A stretch of DNA of 64,000 nucleotides from Kappaphycus alvarezii. Its lineage: Eukaryota > Rhodophyta > Florideophyceae > Gigartinales > Solieriaceae. The DNA lies in assembly GCA_002205965.3 (NCBI GenBank), contig NADL03000758.1, positions 496,001-560,000 on the forward strand, written 5' to 3'. The notes beneath the pieces are model-generated. The model searched no databases. It saw only the letters and a list, made by a program, of their open reading frames with translations, and had not been told where the DNA came from. Of the stretch, positions 42,600 through 53,060 are shown one piece after another; the stretch's first letter is position 1; the number at the start of each line of letters is the position of its first letter. Made by a program: the position numbers and the translations under genes.

Positions 42600-43100
42600 T
42601 AATTTACTTTAAAGCCTGCAATATATATACTGTGCATTTAAAGCCTTGGATGTAAGCGACTAGCGACATTTTTAGTGTGCCGGGAATATGATATGAGATA
42701 GAGAGGGGAAAATAGAGGGTGATCAGAGAGGACAAACGTGGATATATCAAAAGTTGCAGTTTACAAGGTCGCTGCATAGGGGGAAGTTTAGAGTCATGTT
42801 CAGAGGAAACACCATGATGATTTTTTACTCATGAGGCCCTATTGGCCAAGTGCGCAAAATTAATAATAAGCTAGGGTAGGGATATCTATGATGACGTGGT
42901 AATAAGTAACGTCAATGTCAGCCAAGTAATAAACTCCCAAGTTGGAGATAAGTAAAGCCGATACTTGGACAAATAAGCTCCAATCACTTGCGATAATATC
43001 AGGTCCAAATTGAGGGTCCGTTGGTCCAGGCTACACGCCTTTGGGCCCACTCGAATGATTATATAGCACAGATCCAAGGCCAAAGTTGGCGGCAATTGAA
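42600..43100 (-). repeat. LTR-like unit 1
   Basis: This segment is related to 52600-53060 along its length. Shared words in order include ATATC(A)AAAGTTGCAGTT, AAG..C.GCA.AGG.GGAAGTT, AATGTCAGCCAAGTA, CA(G/A)TTGGAGAT-type, ATCAGGTCCAA(A/G)TTG and CACGCC(T/C)T(T/C)GGGCCCA. The spacing and the copia pol relic just beyond it (at higher coordinates, minus strand) suggest it is the 3' LTR of that element or a subterminal region. I could not find a paired copy on the 5' side, and the exact ends are not defined. Confidence 0.5.
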
Positions 43101-43800
43101 AAATGCCTTTACTGTACGGCTGTCGGAGTCAACGCAAATTAACGCAAGATTACAGCAATCAATCCAGCACGCAGCATCAATAAACGAATAATCGATGCTA
43201 TTCAACATGTAAGAATATTAGGAACCTAATGCAGATCCCACCAGCACGCAGAAATAAGACGGAAGAACAAGCGCAGCAGACGAGCGTGGTCGACGCAAAG
43301 CGAAGAGACGAGGCCGAACGAACAAGACTGAGCCACGCACTGATAAGAACCAGCAAGCACACACAAGCTGTAATCAAAGGGTATGAAGCAATCGGCAACT
43401 GAGACACGGAGAAAAGGTCTACACAGGATTTTATATGTGTAAATGAAGAGGGAACGCATAGGAAAGCGGCAGTACAGGAAGCCGCATGCAAATGAAGGAC
43501 AAAATGGCAGCAGGAAATCTAAGAAACTTCAGCACAAGAAGCTAATAGGCGGCATTAACAAAAGAATGCAGAGGAAAAAGGCAGTGGGCAATCGATTAAG
43601 TGGAGAATCGAGAACAGCGAGGGCACAAGGCGATAAAAAACTATTAAAAAGAGAACAGAGGCTGACCGGAATAAGTTTAGCGAGGCAGCACGCCGGCACT
43701 TTTATGGCGATTGACTATCCGAGCGCATTCCGAAGCGACTCTACCCTCGAGCACTTGCAGTACGTATCTAATTACAATCACAGAAAGCCATTTTTCCACA
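43101..43800. other. About 0.7-kb segment absent from the related unit
   Basis: In the related unit at 52.6-53.15 kb, the LTR-like sequence is followed almost directly by a block containing AAAATCAGCTCTGCCAGTGG. Here the counterpart AAAATCAGCTTTGCCAGTGG lies at 43875, about 0.7 kb further. The extra segment (from about 43101) is purine-rich and includes a 135-residue Lys/Arg-rich plus-strand frame at 43443-43850 with no known motif. It looks like a later insertion, perhaps a solo LTR. No clear target duplication was found. Confidence 0.4.
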
Positions 43801-44088
43801 GCCTATTCAGGAACCGTAAATTAACTACTGGTAGCAGTGATCTGGGATGAACAGAAGTTGGATAAAGAAGATCATCAAAATCAGCTTTGCCAGTGGCAAT
43901 AAAGTACGATTTCTGTTTGCAGAACAATTTCATCAATTTGAAAGACGAGATCTTGTGGTTTCTGGAACAGAAGAAACCATTAAAGATATGCGTACCATAA
44001 AAAAATGCCTCTGCCAAAAATATCCTTAGCATGCTCGGGTACTAAAGTTTAGCTCGAGCGCCTTCAACAGGAGTTTTGTATGAACAAT

Positions 44089-44771
44089 CTACGATAAAAT
44101 TCTAATTTGGAGAAAATGATGATTTAACGCTATGGTCGTTTCCTGGATCCGTCTGAAAGATACACAGTGCAAGATGACTCCTCCACCATCAGTATGCAAT
44201 TTTTTAGTTTTGCATCCGAGTTGGCTTTCAAGCCATGCATGATAAATCTTGAATTGAAAATATACATCAGACTTAAACTTGATGGATACAGCACCTATAT
44301 ATTCGATGGAATCGTCTATTAAAGTCACAAAGTATCTTGATCCAGCAAACGGCAATACTGACATTGGGTAACAAAGATCGGAGTGCACAAATTAACACTT
44401 CTCCCTAGCATAATTGATATTGGAGTCACCCCTTTCTACTTGCCAACGATGAATCTTACGAATGAATTTAAACTACTCATGGCCTTTGACTACAGTCCTT
44501 AAACAGAGCCACTTCTTTGCAGCTCCGAGATAGTTTCAATGCTAATATGGCCCAGCAGTCGGTGCCAAATCTTGAGTCCAGGGTTGGAAAAACGACTGAT
44601 ACTGGAGTCAACGGCGTCAGGACCTTTAGCTAGACTTCTATGTATTGTTATTACGCGGCAAGAAAAGAAGAATATGCTGTTCTGGAATGAATAGAATTGA
44701 TGTTGACATGGTAAAAACATAGGTTCATTCCGCTTCGAGACATGTGCTGCCCATCTAACATTCCACCTCAT
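44089..44771 (-). pseudogene. Ty1/copia pol relic: GAG-pre-integrase and integrase core
   Basis: The first frame (44771-44499) ends with LKIWHRLLGHISIETISELQ, the GAG-pre-integrase signature 'LWHrRLGH.s...l..L'. The second frame (44388-44089) reads HSDLCYPMSVLPFAG, RYFVTLIDDSIEYIGAVSIK and KKLHTDGGGVI, the copia integrase core: Asp in HSDLC, Asp in LIDDS, then T.(R/H)TDGGGE. Upstream on the same strand, near 45272, CRHFNCDKVDHLAFKC is a decayed zinc knuckle of the gag part. Reverse transcriptase and RNase H are missing between here and the LTR-like unit 1, so the element suffered a large internal deletion. Confidence 0.75.
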
Positions 44772-45229
44772 CCGTTACGACCGTCATTTATACGGTAACC
44801 ACTATCGCATAATTTTGGAAGTGAAAAAGGTCTGCATAGAATCTCAAGAATGAAATTGATCACCCGGCGGAACCACCATTCTCAAGTGACCTTCACCTGC
44901 AAATCCAACATATTAGCTTAGGTAAAGCGTGCCTCTATGGGTGACAAATGCCATGTTGATGGTTACTTGGACAAAAAGGAGTAGTAGAATATCTTCTGTG
45001 TCGTAATCAAGTCTAGAAATAACATTATATGGTCCGAGGCATGACTTTTCGGAAAAAGATCATGGTCCGAAAGCTTCTTCGCAGCCTCAGGTAGGGTGAG
45101 GAATCTCACTCGAAGTCAGGTCTCTCAAGCCCAATGCAGCGAGCAGCCAAGAGATTTACCGCATTGAAACTACTTTATTTTGATCACTGCACACTTTTAT
45201 CAGCAAAAGAAACGCTTCGCTATAGCTAT

Positions 45230-45330
45230 TTTTTCCATGGGCATTTAAATGCAAGGTGATCCACCTTATCGCAGTTGAAGTGACGACACTACTCAAATTC
45301 TGATGAAGACGACTCTTTGTGGTAGCTGCA
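45230..45330 (-). pseudogene. Gag zinc-knuckle remnant of the copia relic
   Basis: The minus strand encodes CRHFNCDKVDHLAFKCPW. The CX2CX4HX4C spacing of retroviral-type zinc knuckles is kept if the first Cys has become His. No further gag frame is readable around it. Confidence 0.5.
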
Positions 45331-46744
45331 CTTGATAATAATTAAAATGGCTGATCAAAACCTGTCTGTTGTCAGATTTGGAAAACAGTTAAGTCTACAG
45401 TACGTTGCAACTGGTCCTAATACTCCTGTAAGAGTACAGATGTTGCAGTATCCCAATATAACTTGGTATTCGAGGTTTTGAACGATGAAATTAACGCAAC
45501 GAGTGGACACTGCTTTTTCTCTCCAGAATACATCAGAAGGATTTCAACTTGCAGCTGCTCGTCTAGCTTGCTGTGCATCGCCGCGAGGCTACTCAAAAGC
45601 TTCTTAAATGATTATGTGTAGTCCCGGACAGGCTGAATCTTGTAGCGCATATCTGAAATCTTAATATTTTAAACGTGCTTCTTGGGTTTCAAGCACATGC
45701 GCAGAGGAAGATGTCGGGAGCTTTGAATCATCAATGAGCGAGCAATAGATACATTCTTCTTCACCTCAATATCCATATCTTCTGTGACTCAGTATCAATC
45801 AATAACGTAAAAAACCTCCTTGGCTTCCAGCATGGCTTTTTTTTCGCATCTCCCAATGGTAAAAGTCCCCTCAAGACTTGCCGTCCAACTGGCGAAACGT
45901 GTCCCTGTCCATTATGGTAAAGAAGAGGTTAATTCAGCAAAGAAAGAACAGAAAAAACAATATAAATGGAAAATACACTTTGAGCTAGCACATTAGCGAT
46001 GAATGAGCTCACTATTTAATGAGCTGAGGGGTTCGGGAGTCCTTTGGACAAGTCTGACCTACCTCGTTTTAAGTCATGCTTCTTTAACCCTGAACTAGAT
46101 ATTGTCCTATGTATTTTCAGATTAGCAAACATATATTACTTTGACCCTACGAAACTCTGCGAGACAACCGAAAAAGGTTAGCAGGTCGACTCTAATACAC
46201 AATTCCATGAGTTGAACTGAGTAACCACTGCTATGAAAATTTCGATAGTAAAATATAAATTACTTTTCAGAGAATAGAAACAGGGAGCACAAGTCATGAA
46301 CGGGCGCAGCATTCATACGGCTGATGGCTGCGTAACAAAAGCACCGGACTGGAAAGGAGAAAATCAGTTCGGAAACAGATTGATATGAAAGCATCAAAAC
46401 TCACCCAAATTGAGCCAAGCTTCACTTGCTGCAAAATACCAAACTATGATAAAGTATTCATAGATCCATATTATCAATATATGATTTAAAATATTCATAT
46501 TTAAAATTACTTGTTGATAAAAATACACATTATTTCAAGAAAAATCCGTAACTTTTGAACAGCGGATCTGAAAATATATCAAGATATCTCTTAGATATCA
46601 ATGCAGAGCATTTTGAACGACTAGCGGCAAAAAGAGCAACTTTAAGCCCGAGAATAAGAGTTGGTAGTGGTTGGATCGAGTTCGTGATAGAACTATCTGG
46701 GAATGGTTGCGGTTTTTGTTAGTCGTTTAGCCTTTTTAATGTAG
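45331..46744. other. AT-rich debris upstream of the Harbinger element
   Basis: No readable gene. It probably contains the rest of the copia gag and 5' LTR in a state too decayed to recognise. AT-rich runs (for example around 46470-46540) mark it. Confidence 0.4.
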
Positions 46745-46747
46745 TTA

Positions 46748-46762
46748 GAGCATCGCCACCGG
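46748..46762 (+). repeat. Left terminal inverted repeat of the Harbinger element
   Basis: GAGCATCGCCACCGG, preceded by the TTA target duplication. It pairs with 49734-49748 with one mismatch at position 8. Confidence 0.9.
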
Positions 46763-47045
46763 GAGAAATCAAATTACAAAATTACCAAATTTGCCAATTT
46801 GGTGCTGTGTGGTGTTCCCCACCGGTATGATTTGTCTCCAAAAAAATGGGTACGCCAAAAAGTCGTGATCAAACCTTCTCGATTTGATGATCTGCCCAGC
46901 CCGCCCGTCACTATTTCACTTTCCAAGTGCTAGAATTCTATTGGCACAGAGCGACGAACGATTCGTGGGAGAGTAGAAACCCGAAGTCCAGACCGACAGC
47001 ATCGAACCCCATCCGCCAAATCTCTATCGTCGACGGAACATATGT

Positions 47046-48134
47046 TTGCTCCAAGAGCACTTTATCTACTGCGCGTACTCATTCTTAGCCGGTCTCGCGC
47101 ACGCCTTCCTCCAGGATCACCCACTATGTCTCTATCATCTCTTCGGAAAATCCATCGGCTTCCCCTACCCCATCTTCATCCCCTCCTCCGAGCACCCAGC
47201 TCGATTCCTCCCCAGCGCAAAAGGAAAGTGCAAGCCTGTACGAGACGCCAGCTTCACACCTTCCGAAGATGTTGCGGTAGCAAAGGCTTGGATAGCTGCG
47301 TCAGAAAACGCCATCGTTGGAACCGAGCAGAAGGCCGACGACTTCATGCGTTCCATTGAAAAGCTATACAACGAAAGCTTCAAGCCGGCAAACAGGGAGA
47401 TTCGTTCGCTGAAGTCGCTCAAGACCCGTTGCCGTGCTATCCAGAAGGAATGCATGTCTTTCGGTGGGTGTTACGCTCGCGTTGTCCGCTCCAAGCCGAC
47501 TGGCGTATCGTCCTCTGATCTCATACGAATGGCGACGGCTTTATTCAATGGTGTAGACATCACGAATGCTCGGATGACTGTGGGAAACCGTTTCGCTTTC
47601 TACAAGCCTGGGAGGTTACTCAAGACGCATGAGAAGTTCATGGCTGGAGCCGAGAAGCCCGAGAGCGCGCAAACGCCCCCTGAAGGAGAAGACGGAGGCA
47701 CAGAGAACAGCACTCAGGAACCCAATGGAGACGTCAAGAAACCGTCGGAGAGCAGGCCAGTTGGACGCCGCCGCGCCAAAAATGCGCTACAGGTACAGAA
47801 GGATTCGAAGGAGAAGCTCTGCCTCGCTTCTGAGTCCGTCCAAGCTCAGAAAGATCGCAACCTCGCCTTGAAGAGGCATTACGAGATCATGCTTTTCACG
47901 AACGCTCCAGCGGGTTGTGACGAAGCGGAGTCTGTCGAGTACTTCAATATCATGCGCCAACGAGCTCTCGCCGAAATCCGAGGAGAAAATAAGCAGAAGA
48001 CGGGGAAGGAAACTCCTGCTTCCCCAAGTCAGACTGACTTCAATGGCGGGTTTAACAGCGACGCGGATGACGCGGAAGCGAAAGGAGCTGATGCCGAAAC
48101 CCATATCTTTTTTCCTTGCCCTCGCCACGCGTGA
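47046..48134 (+). CDS. Harbinger ORF1: Myb/SANT-like accessory protein
   Basis: This 362-residue open frame has residues ~75-170 carrying the plant-type ORF1 pattern. ASFTPSEDVAVAKAWIAASE ('ft..ED..l..AW..vS') is followed by AIVGTEQKADDFMRSIEKLY ('..G..Q....Fw..i...y'), then SLKSLKTRCRAIQKECMSFG and later RHYEIMLFTNAPAGCDEAES ('rk.ei.l......d..a..Y'). The linker is rich in Glu/Lys/Pro. In PIF/Harbinger elements this protein binds the subterminal repeats and brings the transposase to the nucleus (family knowledge). The first ~60 residues (hydrophobic, no motif) may not be translated. A later Met is possible, but none is clearly better. The stop codon sits in the loop of a perfect hairpin. Confidence 0.8.
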   Translation: MLQEHFIYCAYSFLAGLAHAFLQDHPLCLYHLFGKSIGFPYPIFIPSSEHPARFLPSAKGKCKPVRDASFTPSEDVAVAKAWIAASENAIVGTEQKADDFMRSIEKLYNESFKPANREIRSLKSLKTRCRAIQKECMSFGGCYARVVRSKPTGVSSSDLIRMATALFNGVDITNARMTVGNRFAFYKPGRLLKTHEKFMAGAEKPESAQTPPEGEDGGTENSTQEPNGDVKKPSESRPVGRRRAKNALQVQKDSKEKLCLASESVQAQKDRNLALKRHYEIMLFTNAPAGCDEAESVEYFNIMRQRALAEIRGENKQKTGKETPASPSQTDFNGGFNSDADDAEAKGADAETHIFFPCPRHA

Positions 48135-48157
48135 CGCGAAGCGCGTGGCGAGGGCAA
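48116..48157. terminator. Perfect 16-bp hairpin at the convergent gene junction
   Basis: The arms TTGCCCTCGCCACGCG (48116-48131) and CGCGTGGCGAGGGCAA (48142-48157) are perfectly complementary, with the 10-nt spacer TGACGCGAAG that begins with the ORF1 stop codon. Its place between tail-to-tail genes suggests a role in 3'-end formation or in limiting read-through antisense RNA. This is inference, since eukaryotic termination does not normally use hairpins. Confidence 0.75.
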
Positions 48158-48268
48158 ATGAGGTTAGCGATACTTACAACAGAGAGCGAACATGACGACT
48201 TTAGCGCTTTACGAACGAAAACCGATTCTACAGTAAAGAACGTCCCTGCATCTCCCATAGATGGTCCA

Positions 48269-49546
48269 TCACCAACGCTCTGGTTTTGTAGTACTCCGCT
48301 TCGTTGTGACGCAGCTTTTCGAAAGCGCAAAGCGCACGGATGGTACCAGGCGGAGCCGCAATTGATGTCTCGTCAGTAGAAGACCACATTGGGGAACGTC
48401 CTCACCCACCCGAACCGTGGAGGAACCATCCTCGCCGTCTTCTTCTTCGCAATTAAAGCTACTGCGTTCCTCTACCATCATGTTGTGAAGCACTATGCAG
48501 CATTTCATGATGACTTTCATGTCGCTGCTGCGCCACAAGCGGCTCGCCCTGGATGTTATGTGCCACTTAGCCTGCAGGACGCCAAACGCACGTTCGACGT
48601 CCTTCCTAACTGCCTCTTGGCAACGTGCCATGAGCTTCTCCTTCTGCGTTACAGGATGCGTAAATGTCTGCACGAAGAATGGACACTTCGGGTATATCCT
48701 GTCCGTCAACCAATAGGGGATGTTACGTTTCTCTCCCTTGATTTCGTACTCGACACACGGCGGATAAGAGCCTTCAGATATCTTGTTACAAAGAGAGGAC
48801 GCCTCGAAGACGTTGATGTCATTGGCACATCCTGGCATTCCAAAGAAAGCATGCCAAATCCACAAGCTTCCATCTGCGACGGCTTCCAGTGTAATAACCG
48901 GCACCCCCTCTTTTCCACTATACTGCCCATGCCATGCCGTTGGACAGTTCTTCCATGCCCATTTACAGCAGTCCAGGCTGCCAATCATTCCTGGGAATCC
49001 CCTCTTTGCGGAAGTGCGCAGGAGATTTCTTATATCTTGTGACGTAGGACTACGTAAATACTCCTCCCCAAAACATTCCACCACATTCTCAGCGAACCTT
49101 TTCATACACTCGAGAGCTGTAGACTCTCCAATGCGCACATATTCGTCGACAGAATCCGCTGCGCTACCATATGCGAGCAGACGCAATGCCGCTGTAACTT
49201 TCTGCAACGAACTGAGACCTTGTTTACCAGTGCAGTCTCGACGCTGCGAAAAGTAAACATCATTGCACTTGACTGCAGAAAGTACTTTGTTGAATACAGC
49301 ACGAGAAAGACGGAAACGGCGTTCAAATTGACGGTGGTTGTAGACGGGGATGGGTGCGAAATAGTCTTTGTACAAACGAGCAGATGCTTCGTCTCGCCCG
49401 CGCTCGATGTTGGCCGCCTTTCCGGGTCGCGAACCGCCCCCTTTTCTTGCGCAGGATGCTTCATCCTCGCTGCTAGAGTCGAGTAGTGCGTTCGTCAGAT
49501 GATCGGCACTGTCATCCGCTAGCTCCTGCAGCCACAGATCGTCCAT
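48269..49546 (-). CDS. PIF/Harbinger transposase (DDE_Tnp_4), intact
   Basis: This is a 425-residue open frame. The N-terminal acidic part (LDSSSEDEASC) is followed by NHRQFERRFRLSRAVFNKVL, the helix-turn-helix-like region (GLSSLQKVTAALRLLAYGSA), then VDEYVRIGESTALECMKRF. The catalytic triad is Asp in GMIGSLDCCKW, Asp in MPGCANDINVFEAS, and Glu in KDVERAFGVLQAKW. PYWLTDRIYPKCPFFV and VLHNMMVEE are typical of the family. The last ~40 residues are a basic tail. It cuts and pastes the element at TTA/TAA sites (family knowledge). The start at 49546 gives the acidic start common in these enzymes. The gene is convergent with ORF1. Confidence 0.9.
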   Translation of the reverse strand: MDDLWLQELADDSADHLTNALLDSSSEDEASCARKGGGSRPGKAANIERGRDEASARLYKDYFAPIPVYNHRQFERRFRLSRAVFNKVLSAVKCNDVYFSQRRDCTGKQGLSSLQKVTAALRLLAYGSAADSVDEYVRIGESTALECMKRFAENVVECFGEEYLRSPTSQDIRNLLRTSAKRGFPGMIGSLDCCKWAWKNCPTAWHGQYSGKEGVPVITLEAVADGSLWIWHAFFGMPGCANDINVFEASSLCNKISEGSYPPCVEYEIKGEKRNIPYWLTDRIYPKCPFFVQTFTHPVTQKEKLMARCQEAVRKDVERAFGVLQAKWHITSRASRLWRSSDMKVIMKCCIVLHNMMVEERSSFNCEEEDGEDGSSTVRVGEDVPQCGLLLTRHQLRLRLVPSVRFALSKSCVTTKRSTTKPERW

Positions 49547-49733
49547 TGCGACGACTGTGGACTGAACCGCGAAGTCCGTCGTGTTTGGGGCGTTGAGAGG
49601 TACTTAATTTGATAATGTACTGGTGGGGAACGGCATGATTTGGGCAAATTATCAAATCGCCAAATTTGCGGCGGCCAGTTATAAAATTACAAGTGTGCAC
49701 AAATTTTGATGATTTGGTGATTTGCCTACTGTA

Positions 49734-49748
49734 CCGGTGGTGATGCTC
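49734..49748 (-). repeat. Right terminal inverted repeat of the Harbinger element
   Basis: CCGGTGGTGATGCTC, followed by the TTA target duplication at 49749-49751. Confidence 0.9.
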
Positions 49749-49751
49749 TTA

Positions 49752-52599
49752 AGAGACAGGTATTGATCTCAACGGACAGCCGGAATTAGTTAAAAAAATA
49801 TTTAAATGAATAGTCAGATGTTATGCCCACACTGAAGTAGATTATGGGATTAGATATTTCTTTGTTTCGAGTACACTTGTGTTCCAATGGAATAAATGGT
49901 ACGTCGAACAATGGAAAAAATCTCCGTACTCATGTCGGCCGACATCTAGCACAAAAAAATTGAGCAATTAGCGAATGTAAATCTTCTTATCAAAAATGAG
50001 ATCAAAAGCCTGTGCCAAGAGCATCATTTCACAATTATGGAAAAGCAAATAGAGCTTTGAGATGGATTTTGATTATTTCATACAACTTTTGAACAACAAA
50101 GTTGCACTTCAAATGTCTTCTTTACCAAATAGAGTACTCTTACAGTCTCATTGAGCAATGAAAAACAGTAAATATCAATTTTACGTCAAGGAAGAATCTA
50201 GCACTGCGAACCGTAATCCGACCGATTCCCATCTGACCGTCAATCATGATTGCAGGTTAAAAGTTGTCTTTAGTGCCGGGAATGTTGTTCAATGTAAAAT
50301 AGCTGCTCGATGGCTAGAATTTGACAATTCTTAAGAAACAGCAGAATTGTAAAAATAAATGATCAGGCAAAAGGAGGAATTGTATTTTTGGCAATATGTT
50401 GAAACTGGTCCCTTCATGAGCTTCGATGAAAGCAGTTGGGGAACTAATATATATATGCTGAAGATACCAAAAACTTTCAATCGATCGAAAATAACATACA
50501 AGATCTATCTGCCTATCATAAATTGGCTGTGACATCGAGTGATATTACTTTTTACGAACATGGCGGGGTTGGTAATAAATAATTCTGAAAGCACCTGTCA
50601 CTCGGAGGTCTAGATCTTAGTGACAAAGATGTCAGCGATAGCGAAAATAATGATTCCAATGGCGACCTCGGCTGGAATGCTGGTACCTTGCGCTGAAGGC
50701 GCAGCACAGAGAAAAATAATAGTTTATTTTAGCATATGATTCTTGAAGAAATACCGTGATTCTTTTTTGACATATGTAGGGATGGAAAGAATTGATCTGA
50801 TATATGAGACTATGAAAAATGGATATCACACATAACAGAGATTCTGCGCCTCAATGAAAGTTCTTTAGTGACTGAATATCTGTGAATGATTGTATTACCG
50901 AAGAAAATAAGGGATCTGCTGAAATGATCTTCAATACATGCGCTTACAGTTTGTAAAATACATTTTGAGCTAGTAATTACACCTCCAATGCACGTTCCAA
51001 CGGTCTAGATACTCAAAATATCGTTAAAATGCTCTCAAAAGCCTTTTTAATCCAGGATTTTGCAGAGGAGCAAATTCGTAGCTGAAAGAACTTAAGCCAG
51101 TTATTAATGAGATTTGAATATCATCTACCAACGGATCCAGAAGCACAGGTGGCGTTTATAAGATAGATTAGTAGGTTATTGATGAAGGCACGCGAACGCG
51201 TAGTACCAGCGTTTTTATCGTCTCTTTCCTATAATTTCTATTACAAGACTCTCGTTTGTGCTCCCTCCAGTAAACTATATGCATATCGATCAGACTAAAA
51301 TAAGAATGAAGAAAGTAGCCGCCAAAATATAAGCAGTCCTGCGACAGTAAAGCCGCAAAATTAAATGTTTAAAAGCCGAAGATATTGAGCTGGCTATACA
51401 CAGGGCCTCCTTAGACCATACTCGTTTCAATAGGATCGAGCTTAATGCCAAATTCAACAATATTATATGCTTTTCGTACCATAATACCTGCAACGAACAG
51501 AATTTGGAACGAAAATTCCAAGCCCCTTTGCTACAGTAAATTTGGGCATCGAGCGCGAAACTGATTGCTTGATACTTTTCCATCATGCACGGGAATGAAA
51601 AATGAATAGAAGGATACTATGAACACGCTAAGAGGGGATTTCTTTGAGCTGATTACTGGACTTTTTGGCAGCGCTGATGCAGGAGATTTCGTCGAAATTG
51701 AAAGAGAACCAGCTGGACAGCTTTATGTTTCTCAGATATTTTATGAAACATTCCAACTTAAAAAAAAGTTCGCACCACCCACAAGAAAGCTAAAATTAAG
51801 TAATTACAAAAGGGTCTCCGTGTTCTGTGTAACGCTCCCTTAACCAACCCCCACATATGATGGTCATTAACCGGAAGTTTGGCTAGTGTGCTTACCGTGA
51901 ATATCACTGGACATACTGAGGCTACAACTGTCTCTCATTCTTGAATGATATGTCAATACCTGTAAGCCTCCTCTGAAATAATCCCTTTAGTAAGATTTTG
52001 GTCGCTCTTTTACTAAGGGGTTGCTTAAAAATGTGGCTACAATAAGTGAAATAAGTGATATTGAACTTAATTTTTTTGTATCTATCCGAAAGGGACATGG
52101 CATATGATATTTGCGGCGCGAAAACTAATCTAACTATAGTGAAATACGCTGTGCGCAGTTGTTCTCGTCCAGGTTCTGAATCCCGTCAGACAATGAGAAA
52201 ACCAACACACACATACCAAGACTAAAAGGGGTGTGCTTTCCCTCTTTCTATTTAAGCACCCTGCGATGCAGTAGCACAGCTCTCCGGCGGCGAGGAGAAG
52301 TTGGGGTAGTAGAGCGGGGGAGATTCTTTGTTCGCCTGGGAGGTAGAATTGTCCTCCGGGTTGGTAGGCCGGGCCGGGATCCACGTAATGCTAGAACTTT
52401 AATAAAGCGTCCTTTAATAATAATCGAGTCCAAAGTACTCTAGACAACAGGGTGCGATTTGGGCAAAAAAATGTAGTAGGGGTCAGCAATGTTGATTATC
52501 TCCTCTGAAGATAAGTTTATTGTCACCAAAGACAACTTTGAACTACCTATTTGTATATAGACGCCGGAGTCCGAGGCGACCAGTGTGAGTAAGTATCAC
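49752..52599. other. AT-rich repeat debris
   Basis: No gene can be supported. Short frames at 51290-51586 (-) and 51619-51843 (+) have no recognised motif. Around 52250-52440 the composition becomes GC-rich and the minus strand has a 70-84 residue frame, perhaps promoter or LTR sequence. Most of this is probably fragmented retrotransposon. Confidence 0.4.
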
Positions 52600-53060
52600 A
52601 AACGAACAATGAAGAGTATGGTAAAATATGGGGTAGAGAGCGGAAAATAAAAGGGGAACCCGGGAGGAAAACATGGTTATATCCAAAGTTGCAGTTGGCA
52701 AGGGTACTGCAAAGGCGGAAGTTGGGAGTCAAGTTCGGAGCCTACACCGGGGTAGCTGTTTATTGTGGGGCTCTAGTGTCCAGGTGCGTATAAATAATAG
52801 TTAGATAGGTTAGGATTATCTACGATGGTGGGGTGAGTAAAGTAAATGTCAGCCAAGTACTACAGATACAAGTTAGAGATGAGCAAAGTCAACATTTGGC
52901 CCAATAGCTGCTTTCACCTGCGAAAACATCAGGTCCAAGTTGGGGCGGAGTGGCCCGGAATACACGCCCTCGGGCCCATTCAGGTGGATATACAATATCA
53001 AGACCGATGTTGTCGTCAGTTGGCACAAATTCCCTTTCGACACAGAATAGTACCTGCTGG
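52600..53060 (-). repeat. LTR-like unit 2
   Basis: This is a homologue of 42600-43100 (see that entry for shared words). Directly beyond it (53090-53140) lies the block AAAATCAGCTCTGCCAGTGG, also present at 43875. It lies on the 3' side of the second minus-strand copia relic (pieces at 54781-55104 and 57950-58724). Confidence 0.5.

Larger units (their letters stand above)
46748..49748. mobile_element. Complete PIF/Harbinger DNA transposon, 3,001 bp
   Basis: The element is flanked by TTA on both sides (46745-46747 and 49749-49751), the 3-bp target duplication typical of PIF/Harbinger. Its ends are GAGCATCGCCACCGG and, reversed, GAGCATCACCACCGG, a 15-bp inverted repeat with one mismatch. Inside both ends there are several CAAATTTG/CCAAAT words that may be protein-binding sites. 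It carries two intact convergent genes, the Myb/SANT-like ORF1 (+) and the DDE transposase (-), with a perfect hairpin at their junction. Intact frames, good ends and a perfect duplication indicate a young and possibly active copy, in contrast with the relic at 5070-7235. Confidence 0.92.

Noticed and set aside
43443-43850. A 135-residue Lys/Arg-rich plus-strand ORF
   Set aside because: Composition reflects the purine-rich extra segment in the LTR-like unit. No known motif, and the sequence lies within retrotransposon debris.
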